Origin: Ramlibacter tataouinensis
GTDB lineage: Bacteria > Pseudomonadota > Gammaproteobacteria > Burkholderiales > Burkholderiaceae_C
Direction of reading: 5' to 3'
Assembly: GCF_027941915.1 (NCBI RefSeq)
Contig: NZ_CP116009.1
Span: 3,224,001-3,288,000, forward strand
Length of the DNA: 64,000 nucleotides
Part shown: one piece after another, positions 50,716 through 61,216 of the stretch
How the letters are laid out: the number at the start of each line of letters is the position of its first letter
Position numbering within the stretch: the stretch's first letter is position 1
Position numbers and translations under genes: made by a program
The notes under the pieces: model-generated
The model's database searches: none
What the model was told of the DNA's origin: nothing
Seen by the model: the letters and a program-made list of their open reading frames with translations, nothing else

Positions 50716-51324
50716 ATGGACGAACAGATGGACGACAGGGAACGGATATCCGCGCTGGCCGACGGCCAGTTGCAGGGCGAGGAATTCGCGCGGGCCATGC
50801 AGGCGGCCGGCGCCGACCGCGCCGTGCTCGAGGCCTGGCACAGCTACCACCTCATCGGCGATGCCTTGCGCTCGTCCGACCTGGCCTGCGGCACGCCCGG
50901 ACCGGCCTTTCTCGACCGCCTGTCGGCCCGTCTGGCGCAGGAGCCGCTGCCGCGCCCCCAGCCGGCGCCCGCTGCCGCGCTGGCTGCGCGGCACGCGGCG
51001 CAGCCAGCGGCCAACGACGGCAGCTTCCGCTGGAAGATGGTGGCCGGCCTGGCCTCGGTGGCGGCGTTCGCGGCCGTGGGCTGGTCGGTCCTCGGCAGCG
51101 GTGGCCAGCCCGGTTCGGCCCAGCCGCAGCTGGCCTCGGCCCCGCAGCAGGCTCCGGGCGCGGCGCCCGGCAGCGTGCTGGCCCGCTCCGAGCCGGGGGT
51201 CATGATCCGCGATCCGCGGCTGGACGAGATGCTGGCGGCCCATCGCCAGCTGGGCGGCGCTTCGGCGCTGCAGTCGTCCGCGGGTTTCCTGCGCAACGCC
51301 ACCTTCGAGTCCCCCGCGCGCTGA
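50716..51324 (+). CDS. rseA: Anti-sigma-E factor RseA (MucA type)
   Basis: Inner-membrane protein that holds RpoE inactive until it is cleaved by DegS/RseP-type proteases. The 202-aa protein has the cytoplasmic sigma-binding helix bundle (RERISALADGQLQGEEFARA; AWHSYHLIGDALRS), one membrane helix at about 106-126, and a periplasmic tail ending FLRNATFESPAR. ATG 50716 is chosen because AGG lies 8 nt before it. The GTG at 50707 in the same frame is less likely. Confidence 0.92.
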   Translation: MDEQMDDRERISALADGQLQGEEFARAMQAAGADRAVLEAWHSYHLIGDALRSSDLACGTPGPAFLDRLSARLAQEPLPRPQPAPAAALAARHAAQPAANDGSFRWKMVAGLASVAAFAAVGWSVLGSGGQPGSAQPQLASAPQQAPGAAPGSVLARSEPGVMIRDPRLDEMLAAHRQLGGASALQSSAGFLRNATFESPAR

Positions 51325-51327
51325 CCC

Positions 51328-52341
51328 ATGTCGATGACGTTGCTGCCGCTGCGCACCGCCGCCAGCCGCTGCCTGCTGGCACTGTGGGCCATCGGAACCC
51401 TGGGCGTCGCGGCAGCCCAGCAGCCCGTCGCAGCGGCCGGCCCGCAGGCGGAACGCGGCGTCAACGAATGGCTGATGCGCATGCAGGAGGCGTCGCGCGA
51501 GCGCAGCTACATCGGCACCTTCGTCGTGTCCTCCAGCGGCGGCGCGCTGTCGAGCGCGCGCATCTGGCACGCCGGCCACCCCACCCAGCAGGTGGAGAAG
51601 GTGGACGTGCTGACCGGCGTGCCCCGCTCCACCTACCGCCGCAACGAGGAGGTCCTCACCTTCCTGCCCGAGGACCGGCTGGTGCGCGCGGAAAAGCGCG
51701 AGGCCATGGGCCTGTTCCCCAACCTGCTGCGCTCGTCCGACACCTCGATTCCGGAGTTCTACACCGCGCGCCGCACCGGCTCGGACCGGGTCGCGGGGTT
51801 TGACGCCGACGTGGTGCAGCTGGCGCCCCGCGACCACCTGCGCTTCGGTTATCGCGTGTGGAGCGAAAAGCGCTCCGGGCTGGTCATCAAGCTGCAGACG
51901 CTGGATGACCAGGGCCGTGTGCTGGAGCAGGCCGCCTTCTCCGAGCTGCAGCTCGACGTCCCGGTGCGGGCCGACAAGATCGCCCGCATGATGCAGCCGC
52001 CGCCCGGCTGGCGGGTGGAGCGCACCCAGGCCGTGAAGACCGACGCGGCCAGCGAGGGCTGGGCGCTGAAGGCGGCGGTGCCGGGCTTCAAGCCCATGAA
52101 TTGCTACAAGCGGCCTGCTGCCGGCGGCAGCCTGCAATGGATCTTTTCCGACGGCCTGGCCGCCGTCTCGCTCTTCATCGAGCCCTATGACCGCGAGCGC
52201 CACCAGCAGGAAGGCCTGATGGCCAGCGGCGCGACGCAGACCCTGACCCGGCACATGGAGCACTGGTGGGTGACGGTGGTGGGCGAGGTGCCGGCGCAGA
52301 CCCTCAGGGCGTTCGCGCAGGGCATCGAGCGGCGCCGCTGA
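51328..52341 (+). CDS. rseB: Sigma-E regulatory protein RseB (MucB type)
   Basis: Periplasmic protein that binds the RseA periplasmic domain and shields it from proteolysis, sensing lipoprotein- and LPS-related stress. The 337-aa product has a signal peptide (CLLALWAIGTLGVAAAQQ) and the MucB/RseB fold with the conserved SYIGTFVVSSSGGALSSARI (residues about 65-84) and the C-terminal IFSDGLAAVSLFIEP. It starts 3 bp after the rseA stop. Confidence 0.95.
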   Translation: MSMTLLPLRTAASRCLLALWAIGTLGVAAAQQPVAAAGPQAERGVNEWLMRMQEASRERSYIGTFVVSSSGGALSSARIWHAGHPTQQVEKVDVLTGVPRSTYRRNEEVLTFLPEDRLVRAEKREAMGLFPNLLRSSDTSIPEFYTARRTGSDRVAGFDADVVQLAPRDHLRFGYRVWSEKRSGLVIKLQTLDDQGRVLEQAAFSELQLDVPVRADKIARMMQPPPGWRVERTQAVKTDAASEGWALKAAVPGFKPMNCYKRPAAGGSLQWIFSDGLAAVSLFIEPYDRERHQQEGLMASGATQTLTRHMEHWWVTVVGEVPAQTLRAFAQGIERRR

Positions 52342-52371
52342 ACGCGCGCGCCGCGGCCGGATCATCGGAAG

Positions 52372-52400
52372 GGAACCCGGGCTTGCTGCCCGGATCGGAA
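52372..52400 (+). promoter_or_regulatory. Candidate sigma-E promoter of degP
   Basis: GGAACCC and TCGGAA are separated by 16 bp and resemble the sigma-E -35 (GGAACTT) and -10 (TCTGA) boxes. The same DNA contains a small inverted repeat (CCGGGC/GCCCGG), so it could instead be a mRNA hairpin. If real, degP would be induced independently of the upstream operon by RpoE encoded three genes earlier. Confidence 0.35.
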
Positions 52401-52426
52401 TTTGCCTGTCGAGAAAAGAGGTTCAC

Positions 52427-53914
52427 ATGGTCCGCATCGATTGGAACAAGCTGCGCAGCCAGGCGCTGGCGTGCGCGCTGGCCCTGGTGGCCGCCGCCCT
52501 GCTGCTGCCGCCGCCGCCCGTGCTGGCGCAGTCGGCCCCGCAGCCGCGCACCGGGCTGCCCGACTTCACCGACCTGGTCGAGCAGGTCGGGCCGGCGGTG
52601 GTCAACATCCGCACCATCGAGCGGGTGCGCAATTCGCCCCAGGAGCAGGGCCAGATGGACGAGGAGATGCAGGAATTCTTCCGGCGCTTCTTCGGCACGC
52701 CGCTGCCCAACATCCCCAACGTTCCGCGCGGCCCGCGCGGCGGCGGCCCCGGCCAGGAACAGCCGCGCGGCGTCGGCTCCGGCTTCATCCTCAGCGCCGA
52801 CGGCCTGGTGATGACCAATGCGCACGTGGTCGAAGGCGCCGACGAGGTGCTGGTCACGCTGGCCGACAAGCGGGAGTTCAAGGCAAAGATCGTCGGCACC
52901 GACAAGCGCACCGACGTCGCCGTGGTGAAGATCGAGGCCAGCGGCCTGCCCTTCGTGAAGGTGGGTGACGTCGGCCGGCTCAAGGTCGGCGAATGGGTGA
53001 TGGCGATCGGCTCGCCGTTCGGGCTGGAAAACACCGTCACCGCCGGCATCGTCAGCGCCAAGGCGCGCGACACCGGCGACTACCTGCCGTTCATCCAGAC
53101 CGACGTGGCGATCAACCCCGGCAACTCCGGCGGGCCGCTGGTCAACCTGCGCGGCGAGGTGGTGGGCATCAACAGCCAGATCTACTCGCGCTCGGGCGGC
53201 TTCATGGGCATCTCGTTCGCCATTCCGATGGACGAGGCCATGCGCGTGGCCGAGCAGTTGCGCACCAGCGGGCGCGTGACGCGCGGACGCATCGGCGTGC
53301 AGATCGACCAGGTCACCAAGGAAGTCGCCGAGTCCATCGGCCTGGGCAAGCCGCAGGGCGCGCTGGTGCGCAGCGTCGAGCCGGGCGGGCCGGCCGAGAA
53401 GGCCGGCCTCGAGGCGGGCGACATCATCACCCGCTTCGCCGGCCAGGCGATCGAGCGCGCCACCGACCTGCCGCGGCTGGTCGGCAACACCAAGCCCGGC
53501 ACGCGCGCCAACATGACCGTGTTCCGCCGCGGCGGCTCGCGCGACCTGGCGGTGCAGGTCGCCGAGTTCGAGCCGGAGCGGCCGGCGCGGCGCGCCCAGG
53601 GCGCCGACGAGCGTCCGCGCGGCTCCGCTTCGCCGGCGGCCCAGTCGCTGGGGCTGGCGGTCAGCGACCTGAGCGACGCACAGAAGAAGGAGCTGAACGT
53701 CAAGGGCGGCGTGCGCGTGGAGCAGGCCGCCGAGGCGGCGGCGCGTGCCGGCATCCGCGAGGGCGACGTGATCCTGCAGATCGGCAATGCCGAAGTGGGC
53801 AACGTGCGGGAATTCGACGCCGCGCTGGCCAAGGCCGACCGCAACAAGCCGATCCCGGTGCTGCTGCGCCGCGGTGAGCTCGCCACCTACCTGCTGATCC
53901 GGCCGGCCCGCTGA
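52427..53914 (+). CDS. degP: DegP/MucD-type periplasmic serine protease
   Basis: Periplasmic quality-control protease and chaperone. The 495-aa protein has a signal peptide (cleavage near VLAQSAP), a trypsin-like domain with the triad H133 (TNAHVVEG), D163 (RTDVAVVK) and S234 (NPGNSGGPLV), and two PDZ domains (about 275-365 and 410-490). The Q-linker PNVPRGPRGGGPGQEQPR resembles the DegP LA loop. AGAGG precedes the ATG. It corresponds to mucD of Pseudomonas and is the last gene before a strong terminator. Confidence 0.95.
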   Translation: MVRIDWNKLRSQALACALALVAAALLLPPPPVLAQSAPQPRTGLPDFTDLVEQVGPAVVNIRTIERVRNSPQEQGQMDEEMQEFFRRFFGTPLPNIPNVPRGPRGGGPGQEQPRGVGSGFILSADGLVMTNAHVVEGADEVLVTLADKREFKAKIVGTDKRTDVAVVKIEASGLPFVKVGDVGRLKVGEWVMAIGSPFGLENTVTAGIVSAKARDTGDYLPFIQTDVAINPGNSGGPLVNLRGEVVGINSQIYSRSGGFMGISFAIPMDEAMRVAEQLRTSGRVTRGRIGVQIDQVTKEVAESIGLGKPQGALVRSVEPGGPAEKAGLEAGDIITRFAGQAIERATDLPRLVGNTKPGTRANMTVFRRGGSRDLAVQVAEFEPERPARRAQGADERPRGSASPAAQSLGLAVSDLSDAQKKELNVKGGVRVEQAAEAAARAGIREGDVILQIGNAEVGNVREFDAALAKADRNKPIPVLLRRGELATYLLIRPAR

Positions 53915-53933
53915 TCGGCCGGCTTTCCGGAAG

Positions 53934-53968
53934 AAACCCCAAACCCTCAGTCGGGATTGGGGTTTTTT
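53934..53968 (+). terminator. Rho-independent terminator after degP
   Basis: AAACCCCAA and TTGGGGTTT form a 9-bp stem around an inner CCC/GGG hairpin, followed by further T. It closes the rpoE-rseA-rseB-degP operon. Confidence 0.88.
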
Positions 53969-54272
53969 CACGCCTTCGCGCGGGGTTGTTGCACCGCTTC
54001 CAAAGAAATTTGTGACCGGCATTTGCAAATAGATGTTTGCGCTCGCTAACTTATCAAAGGAGGTAGCGGCGATTTGGATAGAATCCACGCTGGCGGACGC
54101 GCCTTTCATGCATATGGAGCGGCGCTGAAACCACGATGCGGGATGTGCACCGGAGGTCCCCGGCTGATCCACAGGCCGCCCACAAGTTGTCCTGCCGAGC
54201 CTCCTCCCAAACTGTTGATAAGCTGTGGATGAATTGCATGTTGCTGGGCTGCAACGAGGCTGTGGTGGCCAT

Positions 54273-54299
54273 GCCCGGGCTGTACGGCCGGGGCTTTTT
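54273..54299 (+). terminator. Terminator-like hairpin inside the degP-lepA gap
   Basis: GCCCGG pairs with CCGGGGC, with one bulged G, and is followed by five T. It could end a transcript starting near the TAGAAT box about 190 bp upstream. Confidence 0.45.
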
Positions 54300-54302
54300 G
54301 CC

Positions 54303-54308
54303 TACAAT
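54303..54308 (+). promoter_or_regulatory. Candidate -10 box upstream of the small RNA unit
   Basis: TACAAT (5/6) sits directly after a terminator-like hairpin and about 7 nt before the first hairpin of the putative small RNA. The -35 match is poor (CTGTAC at 54280-54285). Confidence 0.4.
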
Positions 54309-54314
54309 GAAGCT

Positions 54315-54379
54315 CCAACCATCGCAGTTGCCATAGATTGTTGGTTCAGGGCGCGTCGCCAGGCGGCGCGCCCTTTTTT
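54315..54379 (+). ncRNA. Putative small RNA or lepA attenuator leader
   Basis: A unit of about 65 nt bounded by a TACAAT box and a strong Rho-independent terminator. The 5' part pairs CCAAC (54315-54319) with GTTGG (54340-54344). The 3' end is the GGGCGCG/CGCGCCC stem with six T. The single-stranded segment between the hairpins could base-pair with a target. It may be a free small RNA or a leader that attenuates lepA. I do not recognise it as a named family. Confidence 0.45.
54349..54379 (+). terminator. Strong Rho-independent terminator upstream of lepA
   Basis: GGGCGCG and CGCGCCC form a 7-bp GC stem, extendable by a wobble and two further pairs, followed by TTTTTT. It ends 45 bp before the lepA ATG. 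Confidence 0.85.
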
Positions 54380-54401
54380 CTTGCCTTCGCTCCAAGCGAA
54401 T

Positions 54402-54411
54402 CAAGCACTTA
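54402..54411 (+). repeat. Recurrent intergenic element CAAGCACTTA, copy 3
   Basis: Lies within CGAATCAAGCACTTA, a 15-bp match to copy 2, and is followed by the palindrome AAGCGCTT. Its last base is 13 nt before the lepA ATG. Confidence 0.5.
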
Positions 54412-54424
54412 AGCGCTTCCCTTG

Positions 54425-56233
<1,809 letters not shown>

Positions 56234-56296
56234 GCCCGGCACGCCGACAACGCTTCGCGGCCTGCGCGTGGGCGGCCCGCAGGAAGGCCTGACCCG

Positions 56297-57265
56297 ATGC
56301 CGCTCCTGACCGCCGCGGTCCTCGCGGGATTCGCCGGCTACGCACTGGCCTGGTACCTGGGCATCGTCGAGGGCAACTTCGCGCTGCTGCTGTTCCTGGC
56401 CACCGTGGTCACCGGTCTGTACTGGGTCGCCGAGCGCCTGGTGTTCCTGCCGCGCCGCCGCCGCGCCGCCGAAACGATGGCGCAACAAGCCGGCGAACGC
56501 CGCGCCCAGTTGGCCGCCCAGGGCATCAGCCAGGTCGACGGCCCCGACATCGCCCAGGCCCGCCAGAAGCTGCTGATGCAGCCCTGGTGGCTGGACTGGA
56601 CGGCCGGCCTGTTCCCGGTGATCCTGGCCGTTTTCGTACTGCGGTCCTTCCTGTTCGAGCCGTTCAAGATTCCCTCCGGCTCGATGATCCCCACCCTGCT
56701 GGTGGGCGACCTGATCCTGGTGAACAAGTTCACCTACGGGCTGCGCCTGCCGGTGCTGAACACCCGGATCACCGAGGGCACGGCGCCGGCGCGCGGCGAC
56801 GTGATGGTGTTCCGCTACCCGCCCAAGCCGAGCCTGGACTACATCAAGCGCGTGATCGGCGTGCCGGGCGACGAGGTGGCCTACCTGAACAAGCGGCTGA
56901 CCGTCAACGGCCAGCCGGTGCCCCGGCAGGCGCTGGCGGACTTCTTCGAGGAAGACGCCATGCGCTACTCGCGCCAGTTCGCCGAGACGATGGACGGGCG
57001 GACCTACCGGATCCTGAACGACGACGACCGCCCGGCGTTCGTGCCGGGTGCGGAGGACTATCCGCACCGCGAAAATTGCCGCTACAGTGTCGAGGGCGTC
57101 GTCTGCAAGGTGCCGCCCGGCCACTATTTCATGATGGGGGACAACCGGGATAATTCGCTCGATTCGCGCTACTGGGGCTTCGTGCCCGAGCGCAACATCG
57201 TCGGCAAGGCATTCTTCATCTGGATGAATTTCGGCGACATCAAGCGGATCGGGTCCTTCGAATAA
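56297..57265 (+). CDS. lepB: Signal peptidase I
   Basis: Membrane serine protease that removes signal peptides of exported proteins. The 322-aa protein has two membrane helices (about 3-22 and 28-47) with a cytoplasmic loop, and a third hydrophobic segment (about 103-118) leading into the catalytic domain. The nucleophile S129 is in IPSGSMIPTL and the general base K184 in DYIKRVIGVPGDEV. The C-terminal box GDNRDNSLDSRYWGFVP is intact. Confidence 0.96.
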   Translation: MPLLTAAVLAGFAGYALAWYLGIVEGNFALLLFLATVVTGLYWVAERLVFLPRRRRAAETMAQQAGERRAQLAAQGISQVDGPDIAQARQKLLMQPWWLDWTAGLFPVILAVFVLRSFLFEPFKIPSGSMIPTLLVGDLILVNKFTYGLRLPVLNTRITEGTAPARGDVMVFRYPPKPSLDYIKRVIGVPGDEVAYLNKRLTVNGQPVPRQALADFFEEDAMRYSRQFAETMDGRTYRILNDDDRPAFVPGAEDYPHRENCRYSVEGVVCKVPPGHYFMMGDNRDNSLDSRYWGFVPERNIVGKAFFIWMNFGDIKRIGSFE

Positions 57266-57288
57266 GAGCGTTTCGCGAGGGGGTACAC

Positions 57289-57642
57289 ATGAAGAACAGT
57301 TCCATGGCCCGCCAGGCCGGCATCTCGTTCATCGGCCTGGTCGTCGTCATCGCCGTGCTGGCCGGGGCCGGCGTGCTGGTGGCACAGGCGGTGCCGACCA
57401 TGATCGAGTTCCAGGCGGTGGTCAAGGCGATCGAGAAATCCAAGGACGCCGGCAGCCCGGCCGAGGTGCGCGTGGCGTTCGAGAAGGCCGCGCAGATCGA
57501 CGACATCAAGTCGGTGGGCCCCAAGGACCTGGAGATCACCCGCGCCAACGACCGCAATGTGGTGAAGGTCGCCTACAACAAGGAAATCCACATGTTCGGC
57601 CCCGCGTACCTGATGCTCAAGTACGCGCACACGACCAAGTAG
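57289..57642 (+). CDS. DUF4845 family membrane protein
   Basis: A 117-aa protein with one N-terminal membrane helix (about 11-33, GISFIGLVVVIAVLAGAGVL) whose beginning resembles a type IV pilin-like N-terminus (RQAGISFIGL). A small domain containing the conserved YNKEIHMFGPAYLMLKY end follows. The family of unknown function is almost always found between lepB and rnc in betaproteobacteria, as here. Confidence 0.88.
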   Translation: MKNSSMARQAGISFIGLVVVIAVLAGAGVLVAQAVPTMIEFQAVVKAIEKSKDAGSPAEVRVAFEKAAQIDDIKSVGPKDLEITRANDRNVVKVAYNKEIHMFGPAYLMLKYAHTTK

Positions 57643-57649
57643 GAACGGC

Positions 57650-58342
57650 GTGGATGGTGATGCAGCCGGCTTCGGTGCCCTGCAGTCGCGGCTGCAGCAC
57701 CGGTTCGCGCAGCCGCGGCTGCTGCAGCGGGCGCTGACGCACCGCAGCTTCTCTTCCGAGCACAACGAGCGGCTCGAATTCCTCGGCGACGCGGTCCTCG
57801 GTCTGGCGGTCTCGTCGATGCTGTTCGAGCAGCTCGGCAGCCTGGCCGAGGGTGACCTCTCCCGCGTGCGCGCCAACCTCGTCAAGCAGGACACGCTGCA
57901 CCAGCTCGCGGTCGAGCTGGGCCTGCCGGACCTGCTGCGCCTGGGCGAGGGCGAAGCCCGCTCGGGCGGGCACCGCCGGCCGTCGATCCTCGCCGATGCG
58001 CTGGAGGCGGTGATCGGCGCCGTCCACCTGGATGCCGGCTACGCCGTCGCCGAAACCGTGGTGCAGCGGCTGTTCCGCGACGTGAAGATCACCCCCGGCA
58101 TGCAGGCCGCGGCCAAGGACCCCAAGACCGAGTTGCAGGAGTGGCTGCAGGCCCGCAAGATGAAGCTACCGGTGTACCGTGTGGCCGGCGTGCTAGGCGC
58201 CGCCCACAAGCAGACCTTCGACATCGAGTGCGACGTTCCGGAGCTGGGCGTGAGCGAGCGCGGCATCGGCAGCTCGCGCCGTGCCGGCGAGCAGGCGGCG
58301 GCGGCGGCCATGCTGCTGGCGCTCAAGGCCAGAATGAAATGA
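57650..58342 (+). CDS. rnc: Ribonuclease III
   Basis: Double-strand-specific endoribonuclease for rRNA processing and mRNA control. The 230-aa protein starts at GTG 57650, with GGA upstream. The signature [12 protein letters not shown] (39-50) carries catalytic acidic residues, and [14 protein letters not shown] holds the second set. The C-terminal dsRNA-binding domain begins at [14 protein letters not shown]. Its stop overlaps the era start by four bases (ATGA), the classical rnc-era coupling. Confidence 0.97.
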   Translation: MDGDAAGFGALQSRLQHRFAQPRLLQRALTHRSFSSEHNERLEFLGDAVLGLAVSSMLFEQLGSLAEGDLSRVRANLVKQDTLHQLAVELGLPDLLRLGEGEARSGGHRRPSILADALEAVIGAVHLDAGYAVAETVVQRLFRDVKITPGMQAAAKDPKTELQEWLQARKMKLPVYRVAGVLGAAHKQTFDIECDVPELGVSERGIGSSRRAGEQAAAAAMLLALKARMK

Positions 58343-59283
58343 ACCCTAATTCCGACCCTCAAGAGCCGGCACCGGCGCCGGACGCCGCGGGCCAGCGCTG
58401 CGGCCTGGTCGCCATCGTCGGCAAGCCCAACGTGGGCAAGTCCACCCTGCTCAATGCGCTGGTGGGGCAGAAGATCAGCATCACCTCGCGCAAGGCCCAG
58501 ACCACGCGCCACCGCATCACCGGCATCCGCACGCGCGGCGACAGCCAGTTCGTCTTCGTCGATACCCCCGGCTTCCAGACCCGGCACGCCACGGCGCTCA
58601 ACCGCTCGCTGAACAAGACCGTGCTGGGGGCGATTGGCGACGTCGACCTCGTGCTGTTCGTGGTCGAGGCCGGGCGCTTCACCCTGGCCGATGCCAAGGT
58701 GCTGTCGCTGCTCAAGCCCGGGGTGCCGGCCGTGCTGGTGGCCAACAAGCTCGATACGGTGCACCGGCGCGGCGAGCTGGCGCCCTGGCTGCGCGACATG
58801 CAAGAGCGCCATCCGTTCGCCGAGTTCGTCCCGATGTCGGCCAAGAACCCGAAGGACATCGAGCGTCTGTTCACCATCTGCGGCAAGTACCTGCCGCAGC
58901 AGCCCTGGTGGCATGCCGAGGACGAGCTCACCGACCGCAGCGAGCGCTTCCTGGCCGGCGAGACCGTGCGCGAGAAGTTGTTCCGGCTGACCGGCGACGA
59001 ACTGCCCTACACCTCCACCGTGGTGGTCGAGAAGTTCGAGGAGGAGCCCAGCCCGCAGCATGGCCGCTTCGTGCGCATCGCCGCCACCATCGTCGTCGAG
59101 CGCGACAGCCACAAGGCCATGGTGATCGGCGACAAGGGCGAGCGGCTCAAGCGCATCGGCACGGAGACGCGGCAGGAGCTGGAGAAGCTGCTGGGCGCCA
59201 AGGTCTTCATCGAGCTGTGGGTGAAGGTGCGCACCGGCTGGGCCGACGACGAGGCACGGGTGCGCAGCTTTGGCTACGAGTAG
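58339..59283 (+). CDS. era: GTPase Era
   Basis: Essential GTPase that chaperones the 3' end of 16S rRNA in 30S assembly. The 314-aa protein has a variable N-terminus, then G1 GKPNVGKST (28-36), G2 [11 protein letters not shown]3 DTPGFQ and G4 NKLD. The C-terminal KH domain carries [13 protein letters not shown]. It is coupled upstream to rnc and overlaps recO by 14 bp. Confidence 0.97.
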   Translation: MNPNSDPQEPAPAPDAAGQRCGLVAIVGKPNVGKSTLLNALVGQKISITSRKAQTTRHRITGIRTRGDSQFVFVDTPGFQTRHATALNRSLNKTVLGAIGDVDLVLFVVEAGRFTLADAKVLSLLKPGVPAVLVANKLDTVHRRGELAPWLRDMQERHPFAEFVPMSAKNPKDIERLFTICGKYLPQQPWWHAEDELTDRSERFLAGETVREKLFRLTGDELPYTSTVVVEKFEEEPSPQHGRFVRIAATIVVERDSHKAMVIGDKGERLKRIGTETRQELEKLLGAKVFIELWVKVRTGWADDEARVRSFGYE

Positions 59284-60022
59284 CCACCGCATCTCGGACG
59301 AACCCGCCTTCGTCCTGCACCGCTACGACTGGAGCGAGTCCAGCCTGATCCTGGAGGTGTTCACGCGCCGGCTCGGCCGGCTGGCGCTGGTCGCCAAGGG
59401 CGCCAAGCGGCCCAGTTCCAGCTTCCGCCCGGTGCTGCTGCCGCTGCAGCCGCTGCGGCTGGCGTTCGGCGGCGACGCCGAGATCCGCACCCTCCGGTCG
59501 GCCGAATGGGTGGGCGGGCAAGTGATGCCCACCGGCGATGCCCTGCTGTCCGGCTATTACCTCAACGAACTGCTGCTGCGCCTGCTGGCCCGCGATGACC
59601 CGCATCCCCGGCTGTTCGATGCCTATGCCGCGGCGGTGCGGGTGCTGGCCTCCGGGCACGCCGAGGCACTGGAGCCGGCCCTGCGCGCGTTCGAACTGCT
59701 GCTGCTGCGCGAGGCCGGACTGCTGCCGGCCCTGCGCCTGCAGACGCTGACGCTGGAGCCGCTGCAGCCGCAGGCGCGTTATGGCTTGCAGCCCGAGGGC
59801 GGGCTGGTGGCGGCGCCCGAAGGCGAGCGCGCCAGCCTGGCCGGCGAGCAGTGGCAGGCGCTGCAGGCGGCGCTGGACGACCCGGCGCCGTTCACCGCCA
59901 CGCTGCAGGCGGCCGCGGACCTGCCCGGACTCAAGCCTCAGTTGCGCCAGTTGCTGCACTACCATTGCGGCGTCGCCACGCTGCGCACGCGCCAGCTGCT
60001 GATCGACCTCCAATCGCTATGA
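59270..60022 (+). CDS. recO: DNA repair protein RecO
   Basis: Mediator that with RecR loads RecA onto SSB-coated single strands. The 250-aa protein has the N-terminal OB fold ([20 protein letters not shown]) and the helical C-terminal domain. No zinc-finger cysteines are seen, as in many proteobacteria. The start is TTG at 59270, inside the era 3' end. No ATG or GTG fits before the conserved OB strand. Confidence 0.92.
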   Translation: MATSSHRISDEPAFVLHRYDWSESSLILEVFTRRLGRLALVAKGAKRPSSSFRPVLLPLQPLRLAFGGDAEIRTLRSAEWVGGQVMPTGDALLSGYYLNELLLRLLARDDPHPRLFDAYAAAVRVLASGHAEALEPALRAFELLLLREAGLLPALRLQTLTLEPLQPQARYGLQPEGGLVAAPEGERASLAGEQWQALQAALDDPAPFTATLQAAADLPGLKPQLRQLLHYHCGVATLRTRQLLIDLQSL

Positions 60023-60771
60023 ATTCGAACCGCACGGCCCTGTCCGTCAACCTGAACAAGGTCGCGCTGGTGCGCAACACCCGCCACCTGGGCATTCCCA
60101 GCGTCACCCGGGCCGCCTCGATCTGCCTGCAGGCCGGCGCGCACGGCATCACCGTGCACCCGCGCCCGGACGGCCGCCACATCCGCGGCGAGGACGTCAC
60201 CGGCCTGAGCGAGCTGGTCGGCCACCATGCCGGCGCCGAGTTCAACATCGAGGGCAACCCGTTCCACAACCTGATGGAGCACGTGCGCCGGCTGCGCCCG
60301 CACCAGTGCACCTTCGTGCCCGACAGCGAGGGCCAGTTCACCAGCGACCACGGCTGGGACTTTCCGGCCGATGCGCAGCGGCTGCGGCCGCTGGTGCAGG
60401 AGGCGCGCGCGCTCGGGGTGCGCGTCAGCCTGTTCATGGATCCGCAGCCGCAGATGATGGCGGCGGCGCGCGCGGTCGGCGCCGACCGGGTCGAGCTCTA
60501 CACCGAGAGCTACGCGCGGGCCTGGGGCACGGTGCGCCAGGACGACGTGCTGCGCGGCTTCGCCGAGGCGGCCCGCGCCGCGCACGAGGCCGGGCTGGGC
60601 GTCAATGCCGGCCACGACCTCAACCGCGAGAACCTCACCGACTTCCTGCGCGCCGTGCCCGGCGTGCAGGAGGTCTCGATCGGCCATGCCCTGATCGCCG
60701 ATGCGCTGGAGCTGGGCTACGCGGCGACGGTGCGCGAATACCTGGCGTGCATCGAGCGGGCGTTTTCCTGA
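60019..60771 (+). CDS. pdxJ: Pyridoxine 5'-phosphate synthase
   Basis: Condenses 1-deoxyxylulose 5-phosphate with 3-amino-2-oxopropyl phosphate to form pyridoxine 5'-phosphate (vitamin B6). The 250-aa TIM-barrel enzyme starts [20 protein letters not shown] at 60019, coupled to recO (ATGA). Conserved segments are [45 protein letters not shown] and [15 protein letters not shown]. Confidence 0.97.
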   Translation: MNSNRTALSVNLNKVALVRNTRHLGIPSVTRAASICLQAGAHGITVHPRPDGRHIRGEDVTGLSELVGHHAGAEFNIEGNPFHNLMEHVRRLRPHQCTFVPDSEGQFTSDHGWDFPADAQRLRPLVQEARALGVRVSLFMDPQPQMMAAARAVGADRVELYTESYARAWGTVRQDDVLRGFAEAARAAHEAGLGVNAGHDLNRENLTDFLRAVPGVQEVSIGHALIADALELGYAATVREYLACIERAFS

Positions 60772-60805
60772 ACGCCATGCCGCGCCCGACCTGCGGGGGT
60801 GCCGC

Positions 60806-61216
60806 GTGATCTACGGCATCGGCACCGACATCTGCGACGTGCGTCGCATCCGCGCTTCGCTCGAGCGCCACGGCGAGCGTTTCGCCCGCCGCATCCTGGC
60901 CGACGGCGAGCTGCAGGCCTTCCACGCGCGCAGCGCGCGCTGGCCCGAGCGCGGCGTGCGCTACCTCGCTACCCGCTTCTCGGCCAAGGAGGCGTTCAGC
61001 AAGGCCGTGGGGCTGGGCATGCGCATGCCCATGACCTGGCGCCACTGCGAGGTCGCCAAGCTGCCCAGCGGCCAGCCGGTGCTGGTGCTGCACGGGGCCC
61101 TCAAGCAGTGGTTCGACGCGCGTGGCCTGAAGGCGCACCTGAGCGTGACCGACGAGAGCGACTACGCCGCCAGCTTCGTGGTCGTGGAACAGCAAGCACA
61201 AGCATCAACCGCATGA
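60806..61216 (+). CDS. acpS: Holo-ACP synthase
   Basis: Transfers 4'-phosphopantetheine from CoA to the serine of ACP (acpP lies upstream in this window). The 136-aa protein starts at GTG 60806 behind GGGGGTG. The magnesium-binding Asp is in [12 protein letters not shown] and the second motif is [15 protein letters not shown]. It follows pdxJ, the standard pdxJ-acpS pair of proteobacteria, and overlaps nagZ by four bases. Confidence 0.94.
   Translation: MIYGIGTDICDVRRIRASLERHGERFARRILADGELQAFHARSARWPERGVRYLATRFSAKEAFSKAVGLGMRMPMTWRHCEVAKLPSGQPVLVLHGALKQWFDARGLKAHLSVTDESDYAASFVVVEQQAQASTA

Larger units (their letters stand above)
53969..54424 (+). other. Gene-free region between degP and lepA with stacked RNA structures
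   Basis: No protein gene is convincing here; the open frames show no family features. The first 80 bp are unusually AT-rich for this genome (near ATTTGCAAATAGATGTTTGC). Further on are a TAGAAT box (54079-54084), a GGAGG/CCTCC plus CGGC/GCCG paired region (about 54152-54205), a GTTGC/GCAAC hairpin (54240-54255), a terminator-like hairpin (54273-54299), a promoter-terminator unit (54303-54379), a TTCGCT/AGCGAA hairpin (54386-54400) and copy 3 of the recurrent element. Confidence 0.6.
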
